Of a stretch of DNA of 64,000 nt, positions 22,214 through 34,342 are shown piece after piece. The notes under the pieces are model-generated. The model saw nothing but the letters and a program-made list of their open reading frames with translations. It made no database searches and had not been told where the DNA came from. How positions within the stretch are numbered: the stretch's first letter is position 1; each line of letters starts with the position of its first letter. The stretch is from Gossypium raimondii (taxonomy: Eukaryota; Streptophyta; Magnoliopsida; Malvales; Malvaceae), in NCBI RefSeq assembly GCF_025698545.1, contig NC_068570.1, forward strand, positions 60,221,924-60,285,923, written 5' to 3'. The position numbers were made by a program, and so were the translations under genes.

Positions 22214-25200
22214 ATGGAACATCAAGACTCTAAACTGATTACTTTGTCTTACCAGACCAAGAACATCGACATCCACGAAACCTCTGGTAAACTTCATTTT
22301 TCTTCTTCAGTTTCTTTGCATGAAATGGAACATATGTCTTGTAACAGGTTTAAGCTGTTTTGCAGATGATGAAGTAAATGATTCTCCAATAGAACAAGTC
22401 CGACTCACTGTTCCAATTGTCGATGATCCGACATTACCATGTTTGACATTTAGAACATGGGTTTTAGGGATAACCTCGTGTGCTGTCTTGTCTTTCTTGA
22501 ACCAGTTCTTCCATTACCGTCAAAATTCACTCCACATTTCTTCACTCACAGCACAAATCCTTGTTCTTCCACTTGGAAACCTGATGGCAACATATCTACC
22601 TAACAGAACACTTGTGTTGTTTCCTTCAACCAAATGGTCCTTCTCATTGAATCCAGGCCCTTTTAACATTAAGGAACATGTTCTTATTACCATATTTGCA
22701 AATTCTGGTTCTACCAATGTTTATGCAGTCAACATTATCACCATAGTTAAAGCATTTTATCATGGTCAGATACACCCTTTCGCTGCTTTGTTGTTAGCTC
22801 ATACTACCCAGGTCAGTTTTTTTCCGGGTATATTGGAAAGTATCGGTAAAAGTACTACGCAGGATTTTATACTTGTCGTCTACGTTATATATCAAATAGT
22901 AAATTAGTTTTTCTGCTAAAAGTTCTATCAAGTTTTACTATTAAAAACTTGTGGCACACCACATATAAATGTCTGGTTATTCCGTCAACTACATCAATTT
23001 TTAACTATAGAAATAGATAAAATTTTAATAAATTAAAATGACTAGTTTTCTTTTATTTAATCTACAAGGGTTAATTTACTCATTTTTAAATGAAAGAGAC
23101 AAATACAATTCGCTATTAGTACAAGGACCTCCACAGTAATTTTACCATAAAATACCTCATATTTATATTATGGATTATGATTGTTTCTTTTTGGAATATT
23201 CAGATGCTTGGGTATGGATGGGCTGGGATTTACAGAAAGTTTCTTGTTGATTCACCGTATATGTGGTGGCCTAATAACCTAGTGCAGGTCTCCCTCTTTA
23301 GGTGCCGTCTCTTATTAATTTTACCCATTTTCCTATACATATTTTTAGGTTAAATTATGCTATTATTCCTTCTATTTTTATGAAAGTTGTGGCTTTAGTC
23401 CTTATATTTTTTAAAATTTAAGATTATAGTCCTAACCCAAATAGTAACAATTAAATCTATTTGGTTAAAATCAATTACGGTCATGTACTATGTGCACGGT
23501 TGTGGATTTAACTCATATTCTTTAACTGGACTATTTTAAGTCCCAATATTTTTCAAAATTTGACATAATGCTTGTTAATTCATTAATTGATGTTTTAGTG
23601 AATATAATATATGAAATTAACAAGATGATATGACATTACAAATATGATAATATGTTTTTTTTGTATCCGGACTAGAATTTTAAAATTCAAAAAATACATA
23701 AACTAAAAATGACCAAATTAAAGTACGAAATTAAATCCATAACTTTCATAAAGTGAAGTGACTAATAATTTAGCCCATATTTTATAGTTTCCAACTCATT
23801 AAATCGTAGGGTAAACTACAATAGTAGTCACTTAACTATGAAAAGTTACAAAATAGTCATCTCCCTATTTAATTTTATCTTTTTTTGTCACCAATTAGCT
23901 AACGTGAAAATGGAAATACTAAAAAACCCAAGATAATTAGGTGACCAAAAAAGACAAAATTAAATAGTTAAACTTTTCATAGTTGGGTGAAAAAAAAAAA
24001 GTTTGGTGATTTAGTAACTTTGGCCAAAAAGAAAAAAAAACATATAGTTGGGTGATAGTTTACCTAAATTGTAATTGTAGGGCGTTGCATGATGATGAGG
24101 TTAGGCAAAAAGGTGGCCTAACAAGGTTGCAATTCTTCCTCATGGTGTTCATATCGAGTTTGGCGTATTATATCGTTCCAAACTATCTTTTTCCGTCCAT
24201 TACGGCTTTATCCTTGGTTTGTTGGATATGGAAGGATTCGGTGACGGCCCAAATCATTGGAGCCGGTCGAGACGGTCTCGGGGTAGGATCGTTTGCACTG
24301 GATTGGTCAACTGTGGCTAGCTTTTTACAATCACCATTAGCCACCCCTGCATTTGCTATAATCAACATAATGTTGGGGTTTGTCATTGTAGTTTATATAT
24401 TAACCCCTGTAGCTTACTGGACTAACTCCTACGAAGCGAGGAGATTTCCGATCATCTCGTCGCATGTGTTCACCGACGACGGCGAGAAATACGATGTTTC
24501 GAGAATTTTGAATTTCACGACCTACGAATTCAATCAACGAGGATATGATGGCTATAGCAAAATTAACTTGAGTGTGTTCTTTGCATATTCTTATGGTCTT
24601 AGCTTTGCTACATTGGTTGCTACTGTGTCACATGTTGTGTTTTTCCATGGAAGGTAAGGTACTTACCTTTTAGTTTAGGGTAAACTAAACTCAATGGCTG
24701 AACTATTAGGAAGTTCATGTTTTGGTTATTCAACTTTAAAAGTTATAAAATGGTCACTGAACTAATCAAAAGTCTTTATTTAAGTTAAAGTTGAGTGATC
24801 AAAACATAAACATACAATAGTGACCTTGAGTGTAGTTTACCCTTTAGCTTGACAAGATAGCGGACGCATATTGGGTAACGAATAACGGCTGTTGTTTGAT
24901 TCGTGTTTGTAGCACGATATGGCAACAAACGAAATCGACATTTCGGGATAAGTTTAGTGATGTTCATTATAGAATAATGAAGAAAAGCTATGAAGCAGTA
25001 CCGCAATGGTGGTTTTATATGCTGTCGAGCATCGTAGTCGGACTCGCTGTGCTTATTTCTCAAGGCTTTGGCAAGCAGTTTCAACTCCCTTACTGGGGAG
25101 TCCTTTTGGCAATTGGCTTGGCCTTGTTCTTTACTCTCCCAGTAGGTGTGATTATGGCTACCACAAACCAGGTATATTTTCCATACGCAGCTTGTTCATA

Positions 25201-26114
25201 TGTTACTTTGTTATATTCACTTTATATACATGTGCAGCAACTGGGACTAAATATCATCGCCGAGCTGATTATCGGTTACATTTATCCGGGAAAACCGTTG
25301 GCAAATGTTGTTTTCAAGACATACGGTTATATAAGCGCGGCGCAGGCGGTTATGTTTCTACAAGACTTCAAACTAGGCCATTATATGAAAGTTCCTCCAA
25401 AGTCGATGTTTGTTGTCCAGGTAAATTTTCTTAATGGATTCGATACTTTTATATCGATATAGTTGTCTGAAAATACCCGGAATGTCAAAGTTGGTAGGAA
25501 CGGTGGTGGCTACTAGTGTCTATTTTGGGACAGCTTGGTGGCTCTTAACAACAGTGGAACATATATGTGACCCATCTAAATTGACAAAAGGAAGTCCTTG
25601 GACATGTCCTGGTGATGACATATTCTATAATGCTTCCATCATTTGGGGTGTAGTTGGACCAGTTCGAATGTTTGGTCGGCTCGGTTTGTATTCTAAGATG
25701 AACTACTTCTTTCTTATCGGGATTGTTGCACCGTTGCCCGTGTGGATACTGTCCCGTATGTTCCCTGAGAAAAAGTGGATTAAGCTCGTTCACATGCCGT
25801 TGATTATCGGAGGTGCGGGGGCATTGCCAGCAGCCAGGGTTGTGAACTACTGGTGTTGGGGTAGTGTTGGGGTGTTGTTCAATGTTTTTGTGTATAGGAG
25901 ATATAAAGGTTGGTGGGCTCGTCATAACTATATATTGTCAGCTGGGTTAGATGCTGGTGTAGCTTTTATGGCTATTCTTTGTTACTTCACATTGCAAATG
26001 TGGAATGTTAATGGACCTAAGTGGTGGGGTGCTCAGTTAGATGATCATTGCCCCCTTGCTAGTTGCCCTACTGCTCCTGGAATACAAGTTGAAGGTTGCC
26101 CTGTTTTTCAATGA
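22214..26114 (+). CDS. OPT: Oligopeptide transporter (OPT family), copy 2, intact
   Basis: Seven exons (22214-22286, 22366-22811, 23204-23301, 24081-24653, 24913-25171, 25238-25420, 25491-26114) sum to 2,256 nt, 751 residues, normal for plant OPTs. The family signatures are present: [20 protein letters not shown] in exon 2 and the KIPPR-like [12 protein letters not shown] in exon 6. Many hydrophobic segments fit the 12-16 transmembrane helices of the family. The N terminus is short, acidic and cytosol-like. OPTs are proton-coupled importers of small peptides, and some relatives carry metal chelates or glutathione. The sequence looks closest to the OPT1/OPT5 group, but I cannot fix the substrate. 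Exon 7 uses an unusual AAAG acceptor. Only 793 bp separate its ATG from the duplication junction, so distal promoter parts are absent. Confidence 0.93.
22812..24080. repeat. MITE-derived sequence in OPT copy 2 introns 2 and 3
   Basis: This is the counterpart of 10984-12260, with the same three element remnants at the same places. They were therefore in the gene before the segment duplicated. A further fragment of the GGGTAAACTAAACTCAATGG type fills most of intron 4 (about 24675-24845; copy 1 about 12855-13025). Confidence 0.5.
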
Positions 26115-27247
26115 AATTTTCCTGCTTGCTTTAAACATACTAGAACATATAAACCCTGTCGTATATAAAATTTTGACGGGTTAATATGTAAATTTGTTAT
26201 CGTATTTTATGAACTAAACATAAATTTATCACTTTAACTTTATATTGAAATTTGTGGTTTTACTTTGCCACTAAAACTAGATTTTTATTGAATTATGTTA
26301 TTCAATTTTAATTTAAATTAATTTGAAGACAAATTTAATAAAAATATATTTTTATGTTCTACTTTAACATTCACAACAAGCTAATTAATATAATATTAAA
26401 AATAAATAAAATGGTTGTTTTATAAAAATAAACTTAATTTTTTTTCTTTTATGATATATGTATTTTATTTTTCAAGTTTTTATTTCATTAAATAGAAATT
26501 AGATTTTAATTTATTAATTTTCAATATTTATAAGTTAAGTTATTGGTAACTATTAAAATAAAAAATTGAAAGAATTTTTCTTTTTAAATTATGTTTTCAA
26601 ATCATCAAAATTAATATTGAGTGACAAATTTAATAGTAAAATCAATCACATAAGAGTTTAATGGCAAATGTACTCATATTTTCAAAATATAATGACAAAC
26701 ATCAATAAAAATATAGTAACAAATTTCAATTATCACTTATAGTATGATGGTAAATTTGCACTTTAACCCAATTTTGACACATTTGTATACTCATATCGTG
26801 CTCATGTAATTTTTTAGTGTTATAATCATATCGTATTTAAAATTATCGAACCTAATTTCACGGAGTAAATTTAACTATTTAACTTTACCGAGGAGAGGAA
26901 GACGATCCCAAATGTAAATTGCAACATCATATATGCTCCTTTTATATCATGCAAACAAATATGATAATCAAGATAGTGCTTTGCCTCCATTTTGTTCAAA
27001 GAACAAAAAGATTAAAAACTATATATCTATATATATAAATATGCTTTGAGCTTTAATTTATTCATTTGTTTTCAGAACAAGGATAGGCCATGAAACAATC
27101 TGGCCAGTTTCCTGATAATGCGAGAATATTTCAACATTTTCCGGGTACAGTAAATCGCGGAAATAATTCTTTTGAGTATAAATTTGCAAACAACACTGCC
27201 AAACAGGCAAGAATAAGGAGTAAAATGGTGAAAATGAAACAATCAGA
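26115..27247. other. AT-rich interval between the convergent OPT and PGLP2 genes, copy 2
   Basis: This is the counterpart of 14293-15429. It differs from it mainly by single-base changes in A or T runs. I see nothing coding in it. Confidence 0.5.
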
Positions 27248-30200
27248 TCATTCTCCCAATAAACTGAGAATATCAGATACCTTGTTGGTGTAATAATCTG
27301 GTTTGATGCTGTTTGAGGGGTCATCAAGAGTGGACTGTGTTGTTACTCCTGAAATTTTAGGCATTGCAAACATTAGAAAATATAAGAAAACCTAAGAAGA
27401 TTCTTAGTTTAATGGTCTTAAGAACAAGAGATAGCAATAAACCTGATAGAACAAGCAGGGTTTTGCAACCAGCATTTTGTCCAAATAAAATGTCAGTATC
27501 TAGTCTATCACCCACCATGCACATTCTAGATGTACTTACATTAAATCTGCAAAGCACAACACAGCAGGGAAAAAAAGAGATTATCAGAATAAGTAGAGTA
27601 AGGTAAGTGTTCATCAGTATTATGCACCAAAGAATCAGTATCAGGTTTGATCATTGTTCAATCAAGCTCAAGCAACTTGAGATATCAAACGAGCCAAATT
27701 CAAGTATTCTAATGCTTGACTCGAGTAGCGAATTTTTATTTATAATTGTGATAAATCTTTATAAATAATAAAAATATATTTAAAATTAAAAAATTAGTAA
27801 TATAATGAACAATGAAGGGTATATAGGTCAGTTCAAAAGTTTCTCCAAATTAGTATTAGAAAATCTCAATTTGAACTCAGACACAAGCTCGAGTGTCATA
27901 GTTGAGTTTGAAGTGAGCATGAAAATTAAATCCATGTTTTTACTATATAAACAAGCTTTTAATCGAGACTAACACCCTAATTGAGAGAGCTAAGAAATTC
28001 GATTTTTATCCCGAATCTAGTTAAGCTTTAACAGTGAAACTTCATCAAGTTCAAGCTGGGTTTCGAGCCTAAAATTTCAAGTCAAGCTCTAGCTTCTCAA
28101 AACTTGATCTCGGTTCAGCTCGCTAAGAAGCACTTAACATAGCAGGGTTTTCTACCACGTTTGTTCCCAAACTGTGAAAATGCCATTTTCATTTTAGTGA
28201 GGTGCAAGCGACATGAATTTTAAGAGCCTACCACCACTACCAGTCAGATTCATTCATAATTGAGCAACAGACATTCTCAATCTTCACATGCAGTATATAA
28301 TACTACCTGATGCTAATCACTTCAGAAGTAAACTCCAGACATTTAAGTCCATATAAATGCAAATTACACAAATTTTCATTGCTGGTTGGTATATATACAG
28401 AACTAGTGCATTAAAATAACTTACTTCTGCAGTAAAAAGTCCATCATGAAGGTTGAAGGTTTTCCAACTACAATAGGCTCTTGTTCCGTTGACCCACAAA
28501 CGGCAGCAACCATGCATCCCGCACCTGCAAATATGAACTAAGAAATGAATGAAGTGGAACTCTCAATCAAACTGAGCAGTAATCTAATTTCTTTACCAGG
28601 CCACTCTTGCAGATCAGTCATGTGTCCAACTGAATCACGGTTCGTAGCAATAAAAAGACAACCTGGGTTCTCACGGATGCAAAGGGTCGCATACCTGCCA
28701 GTTGCAAATATTTTAAAGAAAGATCAAAGACTCCAAAAAGCGCTGCCATATCTTACAAGTTCAGATCTGATAATAGTTTGTTTAAACTAGGCTTTATACG
28801 TTTAATAGAAGGCAATTATTAGCATTTTCTACTCATCTAGCCAAACATTGTAACCTAAAATTTCCTTGGTGCCCCTAAGTTAACTAGTATTTAACTAAAA
28901 ATGACCCCTCAGATATATTTTAGGAGCAAAGAAATCATATTTTAAGTCTAACAATGTGCTGAGATCAATAACGTAGATGCATATACAGTCAAAATACTTT
29001 TTAGAGTTAAATATAACACGAAACTTGGGAACATGTGCTACTGATCAAGGTAGTGAAATATCTAATAAGACTGTTATTAGTGTATGTGATTCAGAACTTT
29101 TCCATGTTTTCATGACCAAAAACAAAATATAAATTGCTCAGCAACGAAATCTATGGGGAATAGAAACTGGTTCTAAGTTATTTTAGGGGACAAATTTCAG
29201 AGACAACCAAAAGTTTAGAAGACGTGCTATTTTTTTCCCTCAAAACCAAAGACCAAGCGAGTAGCCATCCACTTACTACGTGGTTCAAACCCTACATTCT
29301 CAGTGCACTTGCACAAACATACTCGAGAAGCAAGCATAGAAGACGTCCTAATCTCAAATATTCATAACATCATCAAAAAGTGAAGATGGAATTTTTAACT
29401 TACTGAAGTTTGTAATAGTTAATATCTGGATCTAATCCAACAACAACTGCTCCAACCTGAAGGTAGAAGTTATGAAAATCATGGAAAAAGAACCAAGTGA
29501 CACACTCAGAGAAATTGTAGGCAAGATGTTACATTACATATTTATCATGCTCAAAGAGACAATTTGATTTCCACTGAGCCCTTTTTTCTGCATCTTCCTG
29601 CAACAATATTTCCTCTAAGCACTTAAAATTCATTAAAGCAAGAGATTATGATGCAAGAAAAACAAGCACGGTAGAATCAAGGAAAAGATTACAATGAAAA
29701 ACAACCAAAGACACCCTAGCAAGGCAACAAGCAAAGGCAAGAATAGCAGTCCAGCACACAAACAGCATGTCAGTTGTTAGAGAGATGGAGAAGAGGATGT
29801 ATTCCTAATCCAAAGTCATGAACTGGAAAACAAAATTGAAAAGACTAAGAAAGTACTGGGCCACCAAGAGCGGTAAATCCAGCAAGTTGCAACTCCTGTA
29901 CTATGCCTTCCCCGCCAATGACATAAACCTGAAATACAAACAAATTATTAATAGTGTGCAAAAGATAAAATAAATAGAGGTTAAATATTCATTTCCCCCC
30001 TAAATATACCACTGATACTTAAAGAATAAAAAATGGCAATTAGATACTTAAAGTTCATTCATCATGTACTTTGGTCCTTTTGGTTAACATTAGTAATCTA
30101 ACAATTGATGAGGCATAAACTAACACTCGATTATGACACTTAGTAGAAAATGTCATGTAATGATGATACATTGAAAAAATATATTTATCTTTATTTCTAA

Positions 30201-31784
30201 ACAAAATTTTTTATTTTTGAACTTAAAGAAAATTGGAAACACAAAAGATCTGGGTGACAAAATGGGAAGAGAGGGAGGGAGGCTGGGGAAGCGCAGTGCA
30301 GAACTCTTGTGTGGTTTGTTGGTAGAGTGCAGGACTCTTAGCCTCAATGACTAGGAACCTAACCTTGACAATTTCATTTTCAACAATCAAAGATCAAAAA
30401 AAAAAGACAGAGCATGAAACAGGGAAGGGGGATAGTTAGCTGGAGATATACATATACTGATAGTCTGACACTTAACCGTACAGTTTGAAATGAAATTGAA
30501 CTTTAGGTATTTAACTGTGAATTTCTATTCTATTAGAAAAGAGTGGTATTGTTCAAGGACAACTGCATATTCTGGCCAACAAATATGCTGGAAGAAAAGT
30601 TATGTTGCAAGAAAAGGAAAATATACATGAGGCAAAAATTGCATATTCCATTTGGATAGAAGGTAACAAGAACAGGGTAAGCAGGATTTAGCAGCCAAAC
30701 ATACAGTCAAGAGAGAATAGCAATAAGAATTATAGAGAGACTCAAATAGCAACCACAACACTGTGTTAAGAGTCATAAATTTTCAATTTCAACTCTTTCC
30801 ATAGCCGATATTTAAAGCAATTGACTGCAGTAACATGAATATTCCATTTGGATAGAAGGTACCAAGAACAGGGTAAGCAGGATTTAGCAGCCAAGCATAC
30901 AGTCAAGAGAGAATAGCACTAAGAAATTATAAAGAGATTCAAATAGCAGCCACAACACTGTGTTAAGAATCACTATTTATCAGTTTCAACTAGTTTCCAT
31001 AGCCGATATTTATAGTAACTAGCTGCAGTAACATTCATTAGGTTTGCAACAACAATAAACACAATGCCAGTGAAAACGCATAGCCGCTACTTAAATGCCT
31101 TAAAATGTTTAAGGAGTGAAAAAAGAGAAAACAAGAATAGTAACCTTCTTGTGAGGAGGAAACTGGTTGACCTTCAAGTACATAGCAGCAGCAAAAGAAG
31201 ACGAAAATATCTCATCCTAAAAATACAGTAGAACAATCAGGAAAAAAAAAAGAGTTGTTTCTTTTCTTTTCTTTGTAAAATTTAATAACATTTGAAGAAC
31301 CTGATTGACAGAAAGTCCAAGAGACTGAAACTTGTTAGCATATTGGATTCTGGACTTGGTAGAGTTGTTGGTCACAAATACCAGTTTCTTCCCCTATTAA
31401 TCAGATAATAATATTATCGATCATTGCACAAGGATGAACCATAGATTCAATAATCAAATGGAAAGCAAAGAAAGAGTGAGAGAGAGACCTTGGATCGAAG
31501 CATATCTAACGTCTGTGGGACTCCATCGATCAGCTTGTCGCCTTTCCAAATAACACCTGCAATCGCATCGTTACCTTTTATTCACTGCAAAATCCAATGA
31601 AAGACAAAATAGGAGTAGAAAAGTGCGTGGAAATGGAACCATCGCAATCAAATAGAAATGCGTCGACGGAATCCAACAGTGCTCTCGCGTTCGCACAGCA
31701 TAGAAGCTCGGCGGCGGAAGCAGCAGCGACGCCGCTCATTGAACTCGGATTCGGATTAGTAGCCTCCATTGATACTTGTTCCAT
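27248..31784 (-). CDS. PGLP2: 2-phosphoglycolate phosphatase (HAD family), copy 2
   Basis: This is a second, intact copy of the gene at 15430-19960, with the same eleven exons shifted by 11,818 bp at the 3' end and 11,824 bp at the 5' end. The ATG is at 31784 and the stop at 27248-27250. The HAD motifs (FLFDCDG, VTNNST, GKPS, VGDRLDTD) are unchanged, and I saw no exonic difference from copy 1. It encodes the same 321-residue protein. Its upstream region beyond 33243 is the ancestral flank, so this copy keeps the original distal promoter, while copy 1 now faces OPT copy 2. A redundant photorespiration-linked phosphatase could change dosage if both are expressed. Confidence 0.93.
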
Positions 31785-34342
31785 CAACGCATCAACAACT
31801 AATGTTACAACCCTTTTGAAATCCTACCCACCCATAAAGAAAAAGAGTAGTTCCTATAAAGATAAAAAAAAAGTACAGGAATGGTAAAATATTCCTAGAG
31901 AAGAAGGTTACGCAACTAAGAACACTACTTTTAGCAAATGCTATAGAAGAACACTACTTTTAGCTAATGCTATAGTTTCATCAGCAAAATAGTGAGTGCC
32001 TAAAGGTCAGCTATCTACCTCGAAAGATCAGTGTTTACAGATTGGTCAATTTATTAATGGAAAGTTATTTTTAAGGGTAAACTACACTTAAAGTCACTAA
32101 ACTATTAATAAGTTGACGTTTTAATCACTCAGCTTCAAAAAGTTACAAAATGGTCGCTGAATTATTCAAAAATTTTCATTTAAGTCACTGAACTATTCAA
32201 AAGTTTTTATTTAAGTTACTAGGCTGTTAAGTTTTGGATAAACTATACCATTATAGGTAAGTTTTCGTTTTGATCACTTAATTAAAAAGTTACAATTTGA
32301 TCACTAAACTTTTAAAATTATTTTTGGTCACTGGTTGTTAAGTGACACTTTTAGTTGGTATAATAACAATTTTAGTCATCAACTATTATATTTTCTTGGT
32401 AATTTGATTCGGTTCTATATATAAATTATAAAAAAAACTCAAAATTATTTATTTAAAATTAGTATATAAAAATTCTAAAAATCTCGAAAATGTTGTTATT
32501 GAGAAACTAATATGTATGAGAAATAGAGAAAATTATCATTTAATAGAATGTAATAACAAATTAAAAACATAATAACACCAAAAAAAGGTAGATCATTACA
32601 TGCTTCCTCAAGATTTCTAAACCAAATTAGTAATATCTTCAAATCGAGTTTCATACCCTTAAAAGTGTCCTAGATTAATACTATAGAAACTTGTGAAATT
32701 TACTTTGATACCAATTTTTTAAAATATAAAATATAAAATAAATAGCGAATAAGGGTATCAATTAATTCTTATTTTCTAGATTTTTATTATTTGTATTAAA
32801 TTAAAACTTTCATGGAAATGCTAGTGTGGCTTTAAAAGGTTTGTAGAGATACTATTGAGGTCGTAAACATGATTAAGGATATTACAATGAAATAAAAAAT
32901 ATAGAGATTAAATTTCAAACTTTCAAAGAGTATAGGGACTTATATGATATATTTTAATCTATTACTTAGTACTGAAAAGGAAACTATGCGGGCAATTTAT
33001 TTTTGGAATCTAATTCTTCGAGAACTTGTTGGTACTATTCTTTTCTTATATTGTTTTGGGTAAAACATGTTTTTTTTTAACAATCTAATTATAGGTTCTG
33101 ATCATATATGTCTCTTTTTGACACAATGTCTAGAATTAACCACGGCCCCTCCCAACCAATAAATAGGAGGATAATACGCTTCAATGCACTCGAACTCACG
33201 TCCTCCTCCATTAACAATAATACTTATACCAATTGAGAGGTATTGCATAATCCATGTACCATTAGCATACATGAATCTCATAAATACTCAAGTACAAAAT
33301 CATCTACTACATGCAAACAATGCATTAGACCTGCCCATGCGCTGAGTCAATCCCTAACAAAATTATAGGTTCGTTTGATAGGCTCAAGCCTGACCCGAAA
33401 AACGAGCCTAAATTTTTACTAAAGTCTGACTTGGATTATATATGCTAAACTTGGGTCCAGTCCGGCCCATATTAATTTTTTATTATATTATATATATATA
33501 AAAATATTAAAAAATATAATATATAGAAACACTAAAAATTTTAAAACTGATATTTTTATCAAAATTGATATTTTTATCTAAAAATTAAATCAATGTTGGA
33601 ATTTGAAGGAAGAAATACTTAAGAGGAGTAATTTATGTAGTAAAAAAGTCAAACCTTAAACGCGAAAAGGGCAAAGCAATAGCAAATTGCAATTTGTAAC
33701 AGGTTCAAAAGTCTCCCTCCTTTCTTAATTCTTTGTTAAACAAAATAAAATTAATTAATTAATGAAGTAAAAGTGTCCTCCTTTTTTGGATTTGCTTTCG
33801 TAGATGATCTCATCTTTTTCCTGTTTTTGACATATTTTATTTGAATCTTTGTAGAATATATAAATTCCCCAGATTTAATCCATTTTGTAGATTCTTTATC
33901 AATATAATTTATTCTGTTTGCGTGCGTCCATTATTTATTTATCGTTTTTGAATCTGTGTTTTGTCTTCTTCTCCTTCTTCATCAACCAATGTAGCTTTCT
34001 GGATTTGTTATTTCTTATATGATTAATTAAGGGGATGCTACTGGGCATTGCCTTGATTCTTCATAAATAATTAAATAAAAAATTGAACAGTTTTGAGTTA
34101 GATTTGAATATTAATGCTTTGGGGATTTATCTCTCTGTTTCTTTCCTTCTCCCAGACATGGAAGAAGGGGAATTGACAATGATTAGAAGGAAATAATAAA
34201 ATGGCGGCATTGTTCATTCTTGGGTATTCTTGCTTGTATCAATGACGGAAACAGTGTTGATCAGAATTGGATTGGGGGAGTAATAGCAAATTTGGATCAT
34301 CTTTCGATTGATCCCTGAAATAAAACCTATAATAAAAGAAAA
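31785..34342. other. Intergenic region and leader of the C2/GRAM gene
   Basis: About 32075-32370 is a fragment of the common AAAGTTACAAAATGGTC inverted-repeat family. About 33358-33600 looks like a decayed hAT-type element (CAAGCCTGACCCG, TCCGGCCCATATTAA) with an AT-rich tail. About 33690-34342 is likely promoter and 5' leader of the next gene: it is CT-rich and free of stop-limited coding. No TATA box stands out. Confidence 0.4.
33114..33237 (-). mobile_element. tRNA-derived SINE at the right edge of the duplication
   Basis: This is the counterpart of 21291-21414, with one or two base differences (for example AACCAATAAATAGG against AACCCATAAATAGG). The duplicated segment ends 6 bp after its A-box side, and DNA beyond 33243 is single-copy. 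Confidence 0.7.

Larger units (their letters stand above)
21421..33243. repeat. Tandem segmental duplication, copy 2 (11,823 bp)
   Basis: This direct head-to-tail repeat of 9597-21420 starts with no spacer. The right breakpoint reads GAGAGGTAT|TGCATAATCC. The copy-copy junction GAGAGGTAT|AAGAAGG combines the right end of the unit with its left end. The original left and right flanks share only TAT at the breakpoints. Confidence 0.97.

Noticed and set aside
10386-26114. Idea that the OPT and PGLP2 pairs form a metabolic gene cluster
   Set aside because: Only two unrelated genes recur, facing each other. The pattern is explained by one segmental duplication.
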